A stretch of 48,839 nt of DNA from an uncultured Eubacteriales bacterium (GTDB lineage Bacteria > Bacillota > Clostridia > Oscillospirales > Oscillospiraceae), in the NCBI GenBank assembly GCA_900553135.1, contig USCO01000002.1, positions 1 through 48,839 on the forward strand, read 5' to 3'. The first letter of the stretch is position 1, and the number at the start of each line of letters is the position of its first letter. Below, piece by piece: positions 1 through 7,527 of this stretch. The notes beneath the pieces are model-generated. The model was given only the letters and a program-made list of their open reading frames with translations, searched no databases and had not been told where the DNA came from. Made by a program: the position numbers and the translations under genes.

Positions 1-133
1 TCTTCAAACGGCTGCCCAGGGTGGTCCCCTCCGGCAGGAGGAACATGGTGATGGAGTGCTCTCCCCCCTGCTCATTGGTCAGCTTGGCGTAATCCCCATT
101 GATCTCTTCCACGGTGTAATAAATTGGCTCCAT
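1..133 (-). CDS. DUF3006-like small protein, 3' end cut by window edge
   Basis: Only the first 44 codons are inside the window. The start is the ATG at 131-133, preceded on the minus strand by a good ribosome site (AAGGAG, 7-8 nt away). The visible peptide begins MEPIYYTVEEINGDYAKLTN and continues with an LLPEGTTLG stretch. This 'short beta-strand, acidic turn, LPEG' pattern is typical of the DUF3006 family of small cytoplasmic proteins of unknown function. It lies after the terminator of the gene upstream and so is probably its own unit. The family call is tentative because the C-terminus is missing. Confidence 0.5.
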   Translation of the reverse strand, partial: MEPIYYTVEEINGDYAKLTNEQGGEHSITMFLLPEGTTLGSRLK

Positions 134-148
134 GGTCTGCTCCTTTCT

Positions 149-184
149 AAAAAAGCCGCCGGGAGAGGGTCTCTCCCGGCGGGC
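149..184 (-). terminator. Rho-independent terminator
   Basis: An 11-bp perfect GC-rich stem (156-166 with 172-182, 5-nt loop) is followed on the minus strand by six T (149-154). It ends the transcript of the split copper-amine-oxidase-N gene and separates it from the partial gene at the window edge. Confidence 0.85.
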
Positions 185-204
185 TGCGTGTCAGTTTTCC
201 ACAC

Positions 205-915
205 TCAGGCCACGATCTGTGGAACCTCAGCGGCTGCGCCCAGCAGATCCATCAGGTCCACTACGGTGTCTCCCGCGGCGGGCTGGGTGGTGGGCTTAAC
301 GGAGGTGGTCTGGTAATTGCCGTCCATGGTCATGGACAGATCCATGGCAAAGCTCTCACCCGCGCCCTGATCCATAGCCACGTTAAAGGCCATGTTCATA
401 TCCATCTGGGTGCCCTTCATGGTGGCAGACAGGCTCATGGCGCCCAGCTGGTCCATGTCGGCGGACATCTCCATGGCGTAACCGTTGACCTTACTGCCGT
501 TGGTGTACAGGGTATACACCATCTTCGCTCCGTCCAGGTCGACGGTGTTCACATAGCTATTGCCCGACTTGACGAACTTGCTGTCGGCGAACATCAGGTT
601 CATCTGATCCAGCAGGTAGGCGGCGTTGGAGTAGATGCTGGTGGCGGGGGTATCCTGGAGGGTCAGGGCCAGATACTCCTCAAAGCTCATCTCCTGGGCG
701 GCGGTGGACAGCTCCAGCAGCTGGGCGTAGTTCATGCCCAGGGTGGCGGAGCTCTGATCCATCAGTTCCTTCATGTCCAGCTTGATCCAGGCGTTCTCCA
801 GATCGGCCTGGCCCAGCAGCCCGGCCAGAGCCTTGCTGCGGAAGTACATATTTCCGTCGGCCAGGTCGCCCCGCATCTCCATGGTCACATCCATGGGGAA
901 GGGATTCTCGGTCAC
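205..915 (-). CDS. C-terminal part of a split secreted protein (after in-frame TAG)
   Basis: This reading frame is the direct, same-frame continuation of the upstream open frame (922-1785): only the TAG at 922-924 and two sense codons separate them. It has no ribosome site of its own, and the GTG at 913-915 that could start it is not a convincing start. The ~236 residues are rich in Met, Asp and Thr, with alternating patterns such as MDVTMEMRGDLADGNMYFRS that look like the beta-strands of an extracellular repeat domain. The upstream part ends with a similar strand pattern (MDMVFDLDGTYTMF). I read it as the C-terminal half of one ~525-residue protein, either inactivated by a CAG-to-TAG change or affected by a base error. 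No specific function is recognised. Confidence 0.6.
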   Translation of the reverse strand: MTENPFPMDVTMEMRGDLADGNMYFRSKALAGLLGQADLENAWIKLDMKELMDQSSATLGMNYAQLLELSTAAQEMSFEEYLALTLQDTPATSIYSNAAYLLDQMNLMFADSKFVKSGNSYVNTVDLDGAKMVYTLYTNGSKVNGYAMEMSADMDQLGAMSLSATMKGTQMDMNMAFNVAMDQGAGESFAMDLSMTMDGNYQTTSVKPTTQPAAGDTVVDLMDLLGAAAEVPQIVA

Positions 916-921
916 ACCGGC

Positions 922-1785
922 CTAGGTGAGCATGGCGTTGGTGACGTCGGAGCCGTCCATGTTGACGGTGAAGTCCATCTTCAGGTCGGTGTCATACTGG
1001 AAGGCGGTGTTGCCCTGGGTGAACATGGTGTAGGTGCCGTCCAGGTCAAAGACCATGTCCATCTTCTGGAATCCGGCGCTCTGAGAGGTGCCGTTCATCT
1101 TCATGTCCATGGCGTAGTCACCGGTGACCTTGTAATTCTTCCCGGCAAAGGTGCGGCTGTAATCCATGAGCTGGTCCATGAGCTCATAGGTCTCCTGATT
1201 CCCGGCCAGGATGCTCTTCACATCGTCCACAATGACGGTCTGATTGGTCTGGTCCCAGCCGACCCGGTAGCCCAGGGCCTCGGCCACCAGGCCAAGGGGG
1301 ATATAGGTGCGGCCGATGGCGGTGTCGGCGAAGGGGGCCACGTCCATCTTCACGTCCTGGACCACCTGGGCCTGATTTCCGTGGGGGTCGCCGATGGTGT
1401 CGCCCTCATACCAGAGCTTCATGGTGGTGCTGCCCAGGGTGAGCTCCACCGTCATGTCGCCCACGGCGGCCTCGCCGTGGACATTGGTGTAGTCCATGTC
1501 CGGCTTCGTGGCGGTGACGGTCTGGGTGGCCTGATCCCAGTGCATATCCTTCTGGGCAAAGCCCAGCTGCTCAAACACCGCTGCAAAGGGCAGGAAGGAG
1601 CGGTTGTTCAGGCTCTTGGGGGCGGCGTCAGGAAAGGTGACGTACTCCCCGTTGACCATGACCCAGAAGTCGCCCTGAAGAGCGGGCTTCTGAGCCGCCA
1701 GATCGGGCTGGGCGGCCATGGAGGGCAGGCACAGCATCCCTGCCATCAGGCTGCCGCACAGTAAGATGGATAATCCTCGTTTCAT
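922..1785 (-). CDS. Secreted copper amine oxidase N-terminal-domain protein (N-terminal part, ends at in-frame TAG)
   Basis: The first ~25 residues (MKRGLSILLCGSLMAGMLCL, then PSMAAQ) form a clear Sec signal peptide. Residues ~35-190 match the Cu_amine_oxidN1 pattern of two paired strands with PFAAVFEQLGF and IPLGLVAEALGYRVGWDQTNQTVIV. Despite its name, this domain usually serves as a surface-binding module in clostridia. The rest (190-287) is a Met/Asp-rich beta domain that runs straight into the TAG at 922-924 and continues in the same frame to 205. A ribosome site (AAAGGAG) precedes the ATG at 1785, and a sigma-A promoter lies at 1881-1909. The protein is probably exported and envelope-associated. 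The exact role is unknown. Confidence 0.75.
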   Translation of the reverse strand: MKRGLSILLCGSLMAGMLCLPSMAAQPDLAAQKPALQGDFWVMVNGEYVTFPDAAPKSLNNRSFLPFAAVFEQLGFAQKDMHWDQATQTVTATKPDMDYTNVHGEAAVGDMTVELTLGSTTMKLWYEGDTIGDPHGNQAQVVQDVKMDVAPFADTAIGRTYIPLGLVAEALGYRVGWDQTNQTVIVDDVKSILAGNQETYELMDQLMDYSRTFAGKNYKVTGDYAMDMKMNGTSQSAGFQKMDMVFDLDGTYTMFTQGNTAFQYDTDLKMDFTVNMDGSDVTNAMLT

Positions 1786-1880
1786 GGGCGATCACTCCTT
1801 TAATTTGGTGCGCACCGCAGGGCGGTACGTGGCTTTGTCCAAAACAGAGCTGAATCTTCATCCAGAATCTGTCTAGGTTC

Positions 1881-1909
1881 ACTATAGCACCAAACAGAGG
1901 ACGCCGCAA
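1881..1909 (-). promoter_or_regulatory. Sigma-A-type promoter for the copper-amine-oxidase-N gene
   Basis: On the minus strand, TTGCGG (1904-1909), a 17-nt spacer and TATAGT (1881-1886). It sits about 95 nt upstream of the start at 1785. Confidence 0.55.
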
Positions 1910-1924
1910 GCGCGCCCGGGATTT

Positions 1925-3040
1925 TTAAGCGTTTCTTAAGATTTCCTCCCGAGTCTCGCCGCACAGGCCGCCGCACACGTGGACCATAAAGTCCTGCACG
2001 TTGGTCACGATGGTGCGCACCGACAGGCTGCCCCGGTCCCGCAGCTTGTTCACCGAGAACTCGGAAATATCCACCGAGTAGAAGTAAAGGGGACGCACTT
2101 TCCCGTCCACCACCCGGTAGCAGGGGGTCATGTTTCCCGTTGCCACGGTGTGAAGGGTGGTGGCCATACAGATGATGGTGGTGGCCCGGCGCACCAGGTC
2201 CCGCATGGCATCCTGGCCCCGGTACACGTCGCCGTACACATCGGGCAGAGGGCCGTCGTCCCGCACGGAGCCCACCAGCACATAGGGCACGTCCTTCTGT
2301 ACGCACTCATACATGATGCCGTCGGAGACGCCGCCTCCCTCCACAAAGGCCCGGATGGACCCGGCCTGGCGCACCTTGTTGATGGTGTCGATGTGGTGGT
2401 AGTGGCCGTTGGGCATGGAGCGCTGGGTATAGATATCCTGGCCCAGGGCGGTGCCCATGAGGCCCGCCTCCAGGTCGTGGGTGGCCAGGGCGTTGCCCGC
2501 CATCAGTCCCTGGACATAGCCCTCCCGCACCAGGCGGGAAAAGGCCCGGCGGGCGCCGGCGTCAAAGGTGCAGGCGGGGCCCATGACCCACAGGATGTTG
2601 CCGTGGTCCCGCTCGTAGCGCAGCAGCTGGCACAGCTGGTCGTAGTCCCGGGTGTAGGCGGTCTCCCGGCTGCGGCCCTGGCGGAAGGAGAAGGTCTCGC
2701 TCTCCTCCCCCTCCTCTTCAAAGCCGTTGGGGTAGACGTAGATGCCCTGGGAGCCGTCCTCCCGGCGGCCCACCGCCACCAGGTCGCCCTTGCGCACGTT
2801 GCGGAACTCCACCACCGCCAGACCGTCCTCCCGGACCACAGCCACGCAGTCCATGCGGCTGTCCCGGGCCAGCTCCCAGCGGCCATTGATGCGGAAGTAC
2901 TCGGGGAACATAGTGGTGGCGTGGTAGTCATCGGGCATCACCCCGTCGGCAGGGGCGGGGACCAGGGTCACGTCGGGAGCCTGGTCCAGGCCCAGGGCGG
3001 CAAAATCCGGATGGCGGTATTCAGGCAGTACAAAACTCAT
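1925..3040 (-). CDS. TIGR00300 / LOR-SDH-type ornithine cyclodeaminase-like enzyme
   Basis: The 371-residue protein matches the 'LOR/SDH bifunctional enzyme conserved region' family. That family includes the archaeal NAD-dependent ornithine cyclodeaminase and the C-terminal part of cyanobacterial ArgZ, which convert ornithine to proline and ammonia. Visible hallmarks are GPACTFDAGARRAF (~175-190), a glycine-rich QGLMAGNALATHDLEAGLMG (~200-220), NGHYHHIDTIN and EGGGVSDGIMYECV. It lacks the N-terminal arginine dihydrolase domain of ArgZ. The start is the ATG at 3038-3040, with GGAGG 6 nt upstream; an in-frame upstream Met at 3058 has no ribosome site. It would be a soluble cytoplasmic enzyme feeding ornithine to proline. 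Its transcript has a ~130-nt structured leader (see 3041-3208). Activity is inferred from the family, not shown. Confidence 0.75.
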   Translation of the reverse strand: MSFVLPEYRHPDFAALGLDQAPDVTLVPAPADGVMPDDYHATTMFPEYFRINGRWELARDSRMDCVAVVREDGLAVVEFRNVRKGDLVAVGRREDGSQGIYVYPNGFEEEGEESETFSFRQGRSRETAYTRDYDQLCQLLRYERDHGNILWVMGPACTFDAGARRAFSRLVREGYVQGLMAGNALATHDLEAGLMGTALGQDIYTQRSMPNGHYHHIDTINKVRQAGSIRAFVEGGGVSDGIMYECVQKDVPYVLVGSVRDDGPLPDVYGDVYRGQDAMRDLVRRATTIICMATTLHTVATGNMTPCYRVVDGKVRPLYFYSVDISEFSVNKLRDRGSLSVRTIVTNVQDFMVHVCGGLCGETREEILRNA

Positions 3041-3165
3041 CAGGAACCTCCAAAACAAAAAACGCCCCGCGGACCGGAGGGGAAAAATCTCTCCCCAGTC
3101 CCCAGGAAAATTTGTGCATCACATACAAAAGGTTGCGGCCTTTTGCAAAACCGCAACCCTTTTCG
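3041..3165 (-). promoter_or_regulatory. Structured leader of the ornithine cyclodeaminase-like gene (possible attenuator)
   Basis: Between the promoter at 3180-3208 and the ATG at 3040 lie two hairpins. The first (3131-3138 paired with 3151-3158, GGTTGCGG/CCGCAACC) is followed on the minus strand by TTTTG. The second (about 3062-3105, GC-rich with a bulge) is followed by six T just upstream of the GGAGG. An open frame starting at an ATG (3117-3119) runs through the second hairpin and overlaps the gene start, but it has no ribosome site. The arrangement resembles a transcription attenuator. No known riboswitch class was recognised. Confidence 0.4.
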
Positions 3166-3179
3166 GGAAAATCTTTTTT

Positions 3180-3208
3180 ATTATATCCACTTTCCGCAAA
3201 AAAGTCAA
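3180..3208 (-). promoter_or_regulatory. Strong sigma-A promoter for the ornithine cyclodeaminase-like gene
   Basis: Minus strand: TTGACT (3203-3208), 17-nt spacer, TATAAT (3180-3185). It is a near-consensus match. The expected transcript start near 3173 gives a leader of about 130 nt. Confidence 0.75.
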
Positions 3209-3276
3209 TTTTTCTTCGCCAAAAGTTTGGGCTTTCCCAGCCCTCCCGGACCGCATTTTCCAGGGATGGAAAAGGG

Positions 3277-3314
3277 CAAAAAGAAAGACACGACTTTCGT
3301 CGTGTCTTTCTTTT
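3277..3314. terminator. Bidirectional-looking terminator hairpin
   Basis: A perfect 14-bp stem (3281-3294 with 3299-3312, loop TTTC) is flanked by A on the left and T on the right, so it could end transcription in either direction. It lies in the 436-nt stretch between the tRNA-Arg gene and the cyclodeaminase-like gene. The rest of that stretch (3315-3440) holds GC-rich inverted segments and a copy of the tRNA tail, but no gene. Confidence 0.6.
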
Positions 3315-3327
3315 GGTACGCCCGAAG
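3314..3327 (-). repeat. 14-bp copy of the tRNA-Arg 3' end
   Basis: TGGTACGCCCGAAG here is identical to 3477-3490, the 3' end of the tRNA-Arg gene including its CCA, in the same orientation and 163 bp away. Duplicated tRNA tails can mark old integration (att) sites, but no integrase is present nearby. It could also be a remnant of a duplicated tRNA. Confidence 0.6.
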
Positions 3328-3440
3328 CCGTAGGGCGAAAAATGTGCCTGCGGCACGTTTTTCCCCTGCGGGTCCCTTCCCAAGAAGGCGAGTGCAGGGC
3401 ACGAAGCCTGATTGGCGTTAAGTGCAATCGCTAAGAAAAT

Positions 3441-3475
3441 AAAAAACCAGGATAGACCTGATGATCTATCCTGGT
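3441..3475 (-). terminator. Terminator of tRNA-Arg
   Basis: The stem CCAGGATAGA (from 3448) pairs with TCTATCCTGG (to 3475), followed on the minus strand by six T (3441-3446). It begins two nt after the tRNA CCA. Confidence 0.8.
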
Positions 3476-3476
3476 C

Positions 3477-3552
3477 TGGTACGCCCGAAGGGACTCGAAC
3501 CCCCAACATTCAGAACCGGAATCTGACGCTCTATCCATTGAACTACGGGCGC
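3477..3552 (-). tRNA. tRNA-Arg (anticodon CCG)
   Basis: The gene reads on the minus strand from GCGCCCG (3546-3552), with a D arm, an anticodon stem TCAGA/TCTGA around a loop with CCG, a T arm GGGGGTTCGAGTCCC, a closing acceptor strand and an encoded CCA (3477-3479). It decodes CGG. Its own terminator follows directly. The last 14 bases are duplicated at 3314-3327. Confidence 0.95.
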
Positions 3553-3624
3553 ATCTCTTAAGTTGCTCCGCTATTATAGCAAACTTTCGGCCCGTTGTAA
3601 AGTAGTTTTTTAGCCCTGACCCCT

Positions 3625-4182
3625 TCAAAGTCCGTCTACCCAGCGGATCTCCGCCGGCGGAGTCTCCATGGCGCACACCGCCCCCCGCCAGCCCTCTCCC
3701 TGGTACACCGACAGGTACAGCGGCCCCACGGTGTAGACCTCTCCCGGCCGGAACGGCTCCCCACTGGGGGGCAGCGGCGTCTCCAGGCGGGAGGGGGGAT
3801 AGGGCAGGCCGTAGCCGTTCTGCTTGCCCATGCTCTCCTTCAGGGCCCAGAGCTGGGCAAAGTCCTCGGGACGGTCTCCCCGCTCCCGCAGCCAGGCCCG
3901 CTCCCGGGTGGTACAGGAGCGCTCCAGCAGGCTGTCCCGCCACACCCGCACCACCTGGATGTCCACCCCCACCGGCTGGGCGGACAGGGCGCACAGGGCC
4001 AGGGTCCCGCTGTGGCTCAGGTTGAAATGGCGGTTGGGCAGCTGGGGCATCCAGGGCTTTCCACGCTCCCCCCGCTCCAGGGGGGGCAGCTCCTCCATGC
4101 CCCAGAACTCCGCCGCGCCCAGGCGCAGCAGCTCATAGGCCTGCTCCTTCCGCTCCAGAGCCCTTGTGCCGTAGACCACCAT
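3625..4182 (-). CDS. Sfp-type 4'-phosphopantetheinyl transferase
   Basis: The 185-residue protein transfers phosphopantetheine from CoA to a serine on carrier proteins. Its two family motifs are visible: GVDIQ (~83-87, the Mg-binding 'GVDxE' site, with Gln in place of the usual Glu) and LWALKES (~113-119, the WxxKEA/S motif). NLSHSG (~65) is the upstream LSHS motif. The start is ATG 4180-4182, preceded by a GGGAGAGG ribosome site; a longer in-frame extension upstream lacks one. It is downstream of the DUF6512 gene (67-nt gap), probably co-transcribed. Whether it serves fatty-acid ACP or a peptide/polyketide carrier is unclear; no such synthase is in the window. Confidence 0.85.
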   Translation of the reverse strand: MVVYGTRALERKEQAYELLRLGAAEFWGMEELPPLERGERGKPWMPQLPNRHFNLSHSGTLALCALSAQPVGVDIQVVRVWRDSLLERSCTTRERAWLRERGDRPEDFAQLWALKESMGKQNGYGLPYPPSRLETPLPPSGEPFRPGEVYTVGPLYLSVYQGEGWRGAVCAMETPPAEIRWVDGL

Positions 4183-4249
4183 GGGACCCTCTCCCTTCTC
4201 TTTGGTAATGCTGTTTGTGGGTCCAGTATAGCAAATATCCCCTTTTTTC

Positions 4250-4765
4250 TCAACAGGGCAGCTCCGCCCAACTGGGGGCGGCGGACAGGTCAGCAAAGAG
4301 CAACCCCTCCCCCGGCCACAGAGTAAAGACCACAATGAGAATGCCCAGGGCCACCACCCCGACCAAAGGCAGCCACCACCGGATGCCCCGGAAGGGGCCG
4401 CTCATCTTGGTGGGCACCCAGAAACCCAGGGCCATGAGGCCGAAGTACAGCAGAAGGTCCACCCACAGGGCGTTGTAGCCCATGACGATGTGGACCAGAT
4501 AGCCCACCGCCAGCATGGCCCCGCACATGAGACACAGCACCAGGCTCCACCCCTTCAGCGCGCCAGGGCGGTCCCAGGTGAGCACCAGGGCCGCGGCCAG
4601 ATAGGGCCAGTACAAAATTTTCACGTGCTCCCAAATGCTCTCCCCCAGGGGCGAGATCATGGCGGTCACCCCGTTTGGCCACCATCCGTACAAAAAATGG
4701 AGCACTACTCCCAAAAATGCCGCGCAAAGAAAGCCTGCCAGCAGCCGTCCCTTTCCATATACCAT
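4250..4765 (-). CDS. DUF6512 family integral membrane protein
   Basis: The 171-residue protein has about five hydrophobic helices (e.g. LLAGFLCAAFLGVVLHFLYG near the N-terminus, LVLCLMCGAMLAVGYLVHIV in the middle and LPLVGVVALGILIVVFTLW near the end). The segment SPLGESIWEHVKILYWPYL (~35-55) is the characteristic conserved patch of DUF6512 (usually SPVNESVWEHLKL). The start ATG (4763-4765) has GGGAGG 7 nt upstream. It faces away from spoVAC and precedes the phosphopantetheinyl transferase. The function of the family is unknown. Confidence 0.75.
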   Translation of the reverse strand: MVYGKGRLLAGFLCAAFLGVVLHFLYGWWPNGVTAMISPLGESIWEHVKILYWPYLAAALVLTWDRPGALKGWSLVLCLMCGAMLAVGYLVHIVMGYNALWVDLLLYFGLMALGFWVPTKMSGPFRGIRWWLPLVGVVALGILIVVFTLWPGEGLLFADLSAAPSWAELPC

Positions 4766-4874
4766 TGTGCACACCTCCCAAATCTGTTCTATGCCCAAAG
4801 ATCCGTTCCTATTCCTGGGGATACCGGGCCGGGAAGCTGGACAGACTAACCCTGACGCTGGGAGGTGTTTTGGA

Positions 4875-5315
4875 ATGTCAATGAGCAACGAGGATTACCA
4901 GCGCCTGACCAAACAGCAGGCGCCCCCCTCTCCCCTGGCCCGGGATCTTCTCTGGGCCTTCTGCGTGGGGGGCGGGATCTGTCTGCTGGGTCAGGTGCTG
5001 CTGGAGCTGTACCAGTCCATGGGGCTGAGCGCCGAGCTGGCGGGCAGCGCCGTGTCGGTGACCCTGATTTTTCTGGCCGCTCTGCTCACCGGCCTGGGGC
5101 TGTTCGACACCCTGGCCAAGCACGCCGGGGCGGGCACCCTGGTGCCCATTACGGGCTTTGCCAACGCGGTGGTCTCCCCTGCTCTGGAGTTTCGCAGCGA
5201 GGGACTCACCTGCGGCACCTGTGTCAAGCTCTTTTCCATTGCAGGCCCTGTGATCGTGTGGGGCACGGCGGCTTCCGCCCTCTACGGCCTGATCCTGTGG
5301 CTGATGCAGCTTTAG
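4875..5315 (+). CDS. spoVAC: Stage V sporulation protein AC (SpoVAC)
   Basis: The 146-residue membrane protein matches SpoVAC, part of the channel that moves Ca-dipicolinic acid across the inner spore membrane. Hydrophobic helices lie at ~25-50, 58-80 and 125-145. The signature patch is ALLTGLGLFDTLAKHAGAGT followed by LVPITGFANAVVSPALEFRSE. The start ATG at 4875 is 7 nt after GGAGGTG; a second ATG at 4881 is too far from it. It stands alone here, without spoVAD/AE. It shows the organism has at least part of a sporulation programme. Confidence 0.9.
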   Translation: MSMSNEDYQRLTKQQAPPSPLARDLLWAFCVGGGICLLGQVLLELYQSMGLSAELAGSAVSVTLIFLAALLTGLGLFDTLAKHAGAGTLVPITGFANAVVSPALEFRSEGLTCGTCVKLFSIAGPVIVWGTAASALYGLILWLMQL

Positions 5316-5321
5316 CCCCCC

Positions 5322-5360
5322 TGCCGGCGGCCGGGCTTTTCCGGAACCGCCGGCATTTTT
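5322..5360 (+). terminator. Terminator of spoVAC
   Basis: The stem TGCCGGCGG (5322-5330) pairs with CCGCCGGCA (5347-5355), followed by TTTTT. Confidence 0.75.
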
Positions 5361-5392
5361 CCGCCTTTGGGGCGGGGAAGCCGGATTTCTGA

Positions 5393-5421
5393 TTGTATTT
5401 CTTAAGGTAATCTGATATAAT
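5393..5421 (+). promoter_or_regulatory. Sigma-A promoter of the gdpP-rplI-dnaB run
   Basis: TTGTAT (5393-5398), a 17-nt spacer and TATAAT (5416-5421), about 120 nt upstream of gdpP. Confidence 0.75.
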
Positions 5422-5544
5422 GATTCGTAATGAATTTTGCGCCGGGTTTCGGCTCTGATTCCCAGGGCAGTCCCCTGCGTACCATAGACGCCTTCGGGCG
5501 TCCATTCTTCATTTTGTTCTCTTCTGTGGAAGGGAGGCATTGTT

Positions 5545-7527
5545 TTGAACCGAAAATTTTCACAGCTGCTCCAGCCCAGCTTTCAGCTGTATTTTGTGTG
5601 TCTGATCCTCTTTACCCTGGCCTCCGCCCTGTTCTCCCTGCCTCTGGCCGCGGTGGAGGGCGTGGTGGTGGTCATCCTGCTGCTGTACAGCCGGGCCAGC
5701 GGCCACAAGCGCCGCAAGGAGATCACCCGCTACATCGAAAACATCACGGGCAATGTGGACGTGGCCACCAAGGACACCATGGTGAACTCCCCCCTGCCCA
5801 TGGTGATCTTCCGCCCCGAGAGCGACGACATCATCTGGAGCAACGACCGCTTCCTTCAGCTCACCGGTGACCGGGAGCACCTCTTTGACGCCAAGCTGTC
5901 CTCCGTGGTGCCCAACTTCGACACCCGCTGGCTGCTGGAGGGCAAAACCGAGTGTCCCGACCAGGTCTCCTTCTGCGGCCGCCGCTTCTTCGTCTACGGC
6001 CATCTGGTCCGCACCAGCGACAAGGGCAGCGGTTTCCTCGCCACCACCTACTGGGTGGACGTGACCCAGCTGTGCCAGATTCGGGACCGCTACCAGGCCA
6101 CCCGGCCGGTGATGGCGGTGCTGCTGCTGGACAACTACGAGGATTTGATGAAAAACCTCACGGAGAACGAGCGCTCCGCCATCTACTCCGAGATCAACTC
6201 CCGCCTGGACGCCTGGGTGGCCGACACCCACGGCATGCTGCGCCGGGTGGAGCGGGACCGGTACTACTACATCTTTGAGGAGCAGTTCCTCACCCGCTTT
6301 GTGGAGAAAAAGTTCGACATTCTGGACACCATCCGCCAGGTGGTCAACCCCAGCGGCATTGCCGCCACCCTGTCCATCGGCGTGGGCAAGGACGGCTCCT
6401 CCTACCAGGAGCTGATGCAGTTTGCCAACCTGTCCATTGAGATGGCCCTGTCCCGGGGCGGTGACCAGGCTGTGGTGCGCAACCAGTTCACCTTTGAATT
6501 CTACGGCGGCCGCTCCAAGGAGACGGAGAAGCGCACCAAGGTGAAGAGCCGGGTCATGGCCAACGCCCTGTCCTCCCTCATCGCCGACTCCTCCCGCCTG
6601 TTTATCATGGGCCACAAGGTGCCTGACAACGACTGCGCCGGCGCCGCGGCAGGCGTGTGCGCCATCGCCCGGAAGAAGGGCGTCCCCGCCCACATCATCC
6701 GGGAGTCCGGCTCTCCCCCGGCCAAGGTGCTGCTGGATAAGCTGGGCCATTTGACCGAGTATCAGGACTGCTTCCTCTCCACCCAGGAGGCCCTGCTCAT
6801 GGCAGACAAGCGCTCTCTGGTGGTGGTGGTGGACACCAACCGTCCCGAGCAGGTCCAGTCCCTGGAGCTGCTGGAGTCCTGCAACCGGGTGGCCGTCATC
6901 GACCACCACCGCCGGGCTGCTACATACATCGAAGGGGCCGCCCTCAACTACCACGAGCCCTACGCCTCTTCGGCCAGTGAGCTGGTCACCGAGCTTTTGC
7001 AGTACATTGCCGACCCCACCGATCTCACCCGGGTGGAGGCTGAGGCCCTGCTGGCCGGCATCGTGCTGGACACCAAGAACTTTACCATGCGCACCGGCGG
7101 GCGCACCTTTGAGGCCGCTGCCTTCCTGCGCCGGGCGGGTGCTGACACCGCCGAGGTAAAGAAACTCTTCCAGAACGACCTGAAGGGCACCATCGCCAAG
7201 TATTCCATCATCCAGAACGCCCGGCTCTACCGGGACAAGATCGCCGTGGCTGTGGTGGACCACACCGTCAGCCGCATCACCGCCGCCCAGGCCGCCGACG
7301 AGCTTTTGAACATCATCGGCATCGACACCTCCTTCGTCCTCTACCCCGACGGAGACCGGGTGATCATCTCCGCCCGCTCCATGGGCGACACCAACGTCCA
7401 GGTCATTTTGGAGAAGCTGGGCGGAGGGGGCAACGCCGCGGCGGCCGGAGGCCAGATCCCCGACAAGAGTCTGGAGCAGGTGGCCCTGGAGCTGGGCCGC
7501 GCCATCGACCAATATCTTGAGAAATAA
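5545..7527 (+). CDS. gdpP: Cyclic-di-AMP phosphodiesterase GdpP
   Basis: The 660-residue membrane enzyme hydrolyses c-di-AMP to pApA. The order is classic: two N-terminal helices (~13-50), a PAS-like domain (~75-165), a degenerate GGDEF domain (~170-310) and the DHH-DHHA1 catalytic part (~340-655). Catalytic motifs seen are GHKVPDNDC (~354), VVDTN (~430) and DHHRR (~452). In the DHHA1 motif the usual GGGH reads GGGGN, an odd change at a normally conserved position. The start is a TTG (5545-5547), 7 nt after GGGAGG. It heads a housekeeping run before rplI, the same order as in Bacillus. The window also encodes a c-di-AMP receptor (21097-21447). Confidence 0.93.
   Translation: MNRKFSQLLQPSFQLYFVCLILFTLASALFSLPLAAVEGVVVVILLLYSRASGHKRRKEITRYIENITGNVDVATKDTMVNSPLPMVIFRPESDDIIWSNDRFLQLTGDREHLFDAKLSSVVPNFDTRWLLEGKTECPDQVSFCGRRFFVYGHLVRTSDKGSGFLATTYWVDVTQLCQIRDRYQATRPVMAVLLLDNYEDLMKNLTENERSAIYSEINSRLDAWVADTHGMLRRVERDRYYYIFEEQFLTRFVEKKFDILDTIRQVVNPSGIAATLSIGVGKDGSSYQELMQFANLSIEMALSRGGDQAVVRNQFTFEFYGGRSKETEKRTKVKSRVMANALSSLIADSSRLFIMGHKVPDNDCAGAAAGVCAIARKKGVPAHIIRESGSPPAKVLLDKLGHLTEYQDCFLSTQEALLMADKRSLVVVVDTNRPEQVQSLELLESCNRVAVIDHHRRAATYIEGAALNYHEPYASSASELVTELLQYIADPTDLTRVEAEALLAGIVLDTKNFTMRTGGRTFEAAAFLRRAGADTAEVKKLFQNDLKGTIAKYSIIQNARLYRDKIAVAVVDHTVSRITAAQAADELLNIIGIDTSFVLYPDGDRVIISARSMGDTNVQVILEKLGGGGNAAAAGGQIPDKSLEQVALELGRAIDQYLEK

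Noticed and set aside
205..1785. Pyrrolysine or other programmed read-through at the TAG
   Set aside because: No pylT/pylS or recoding signal is in the window, and the protein is not of a Pyl-using family. A nonsense mutation is simpler.
3119..3427. Several overlapping 65-160 codon frames between the tRNA-Arg and the cyclodeaminase-like gene
   Set aside because: They overlap each other on both strands and cross terminators and a promoter. No family features.
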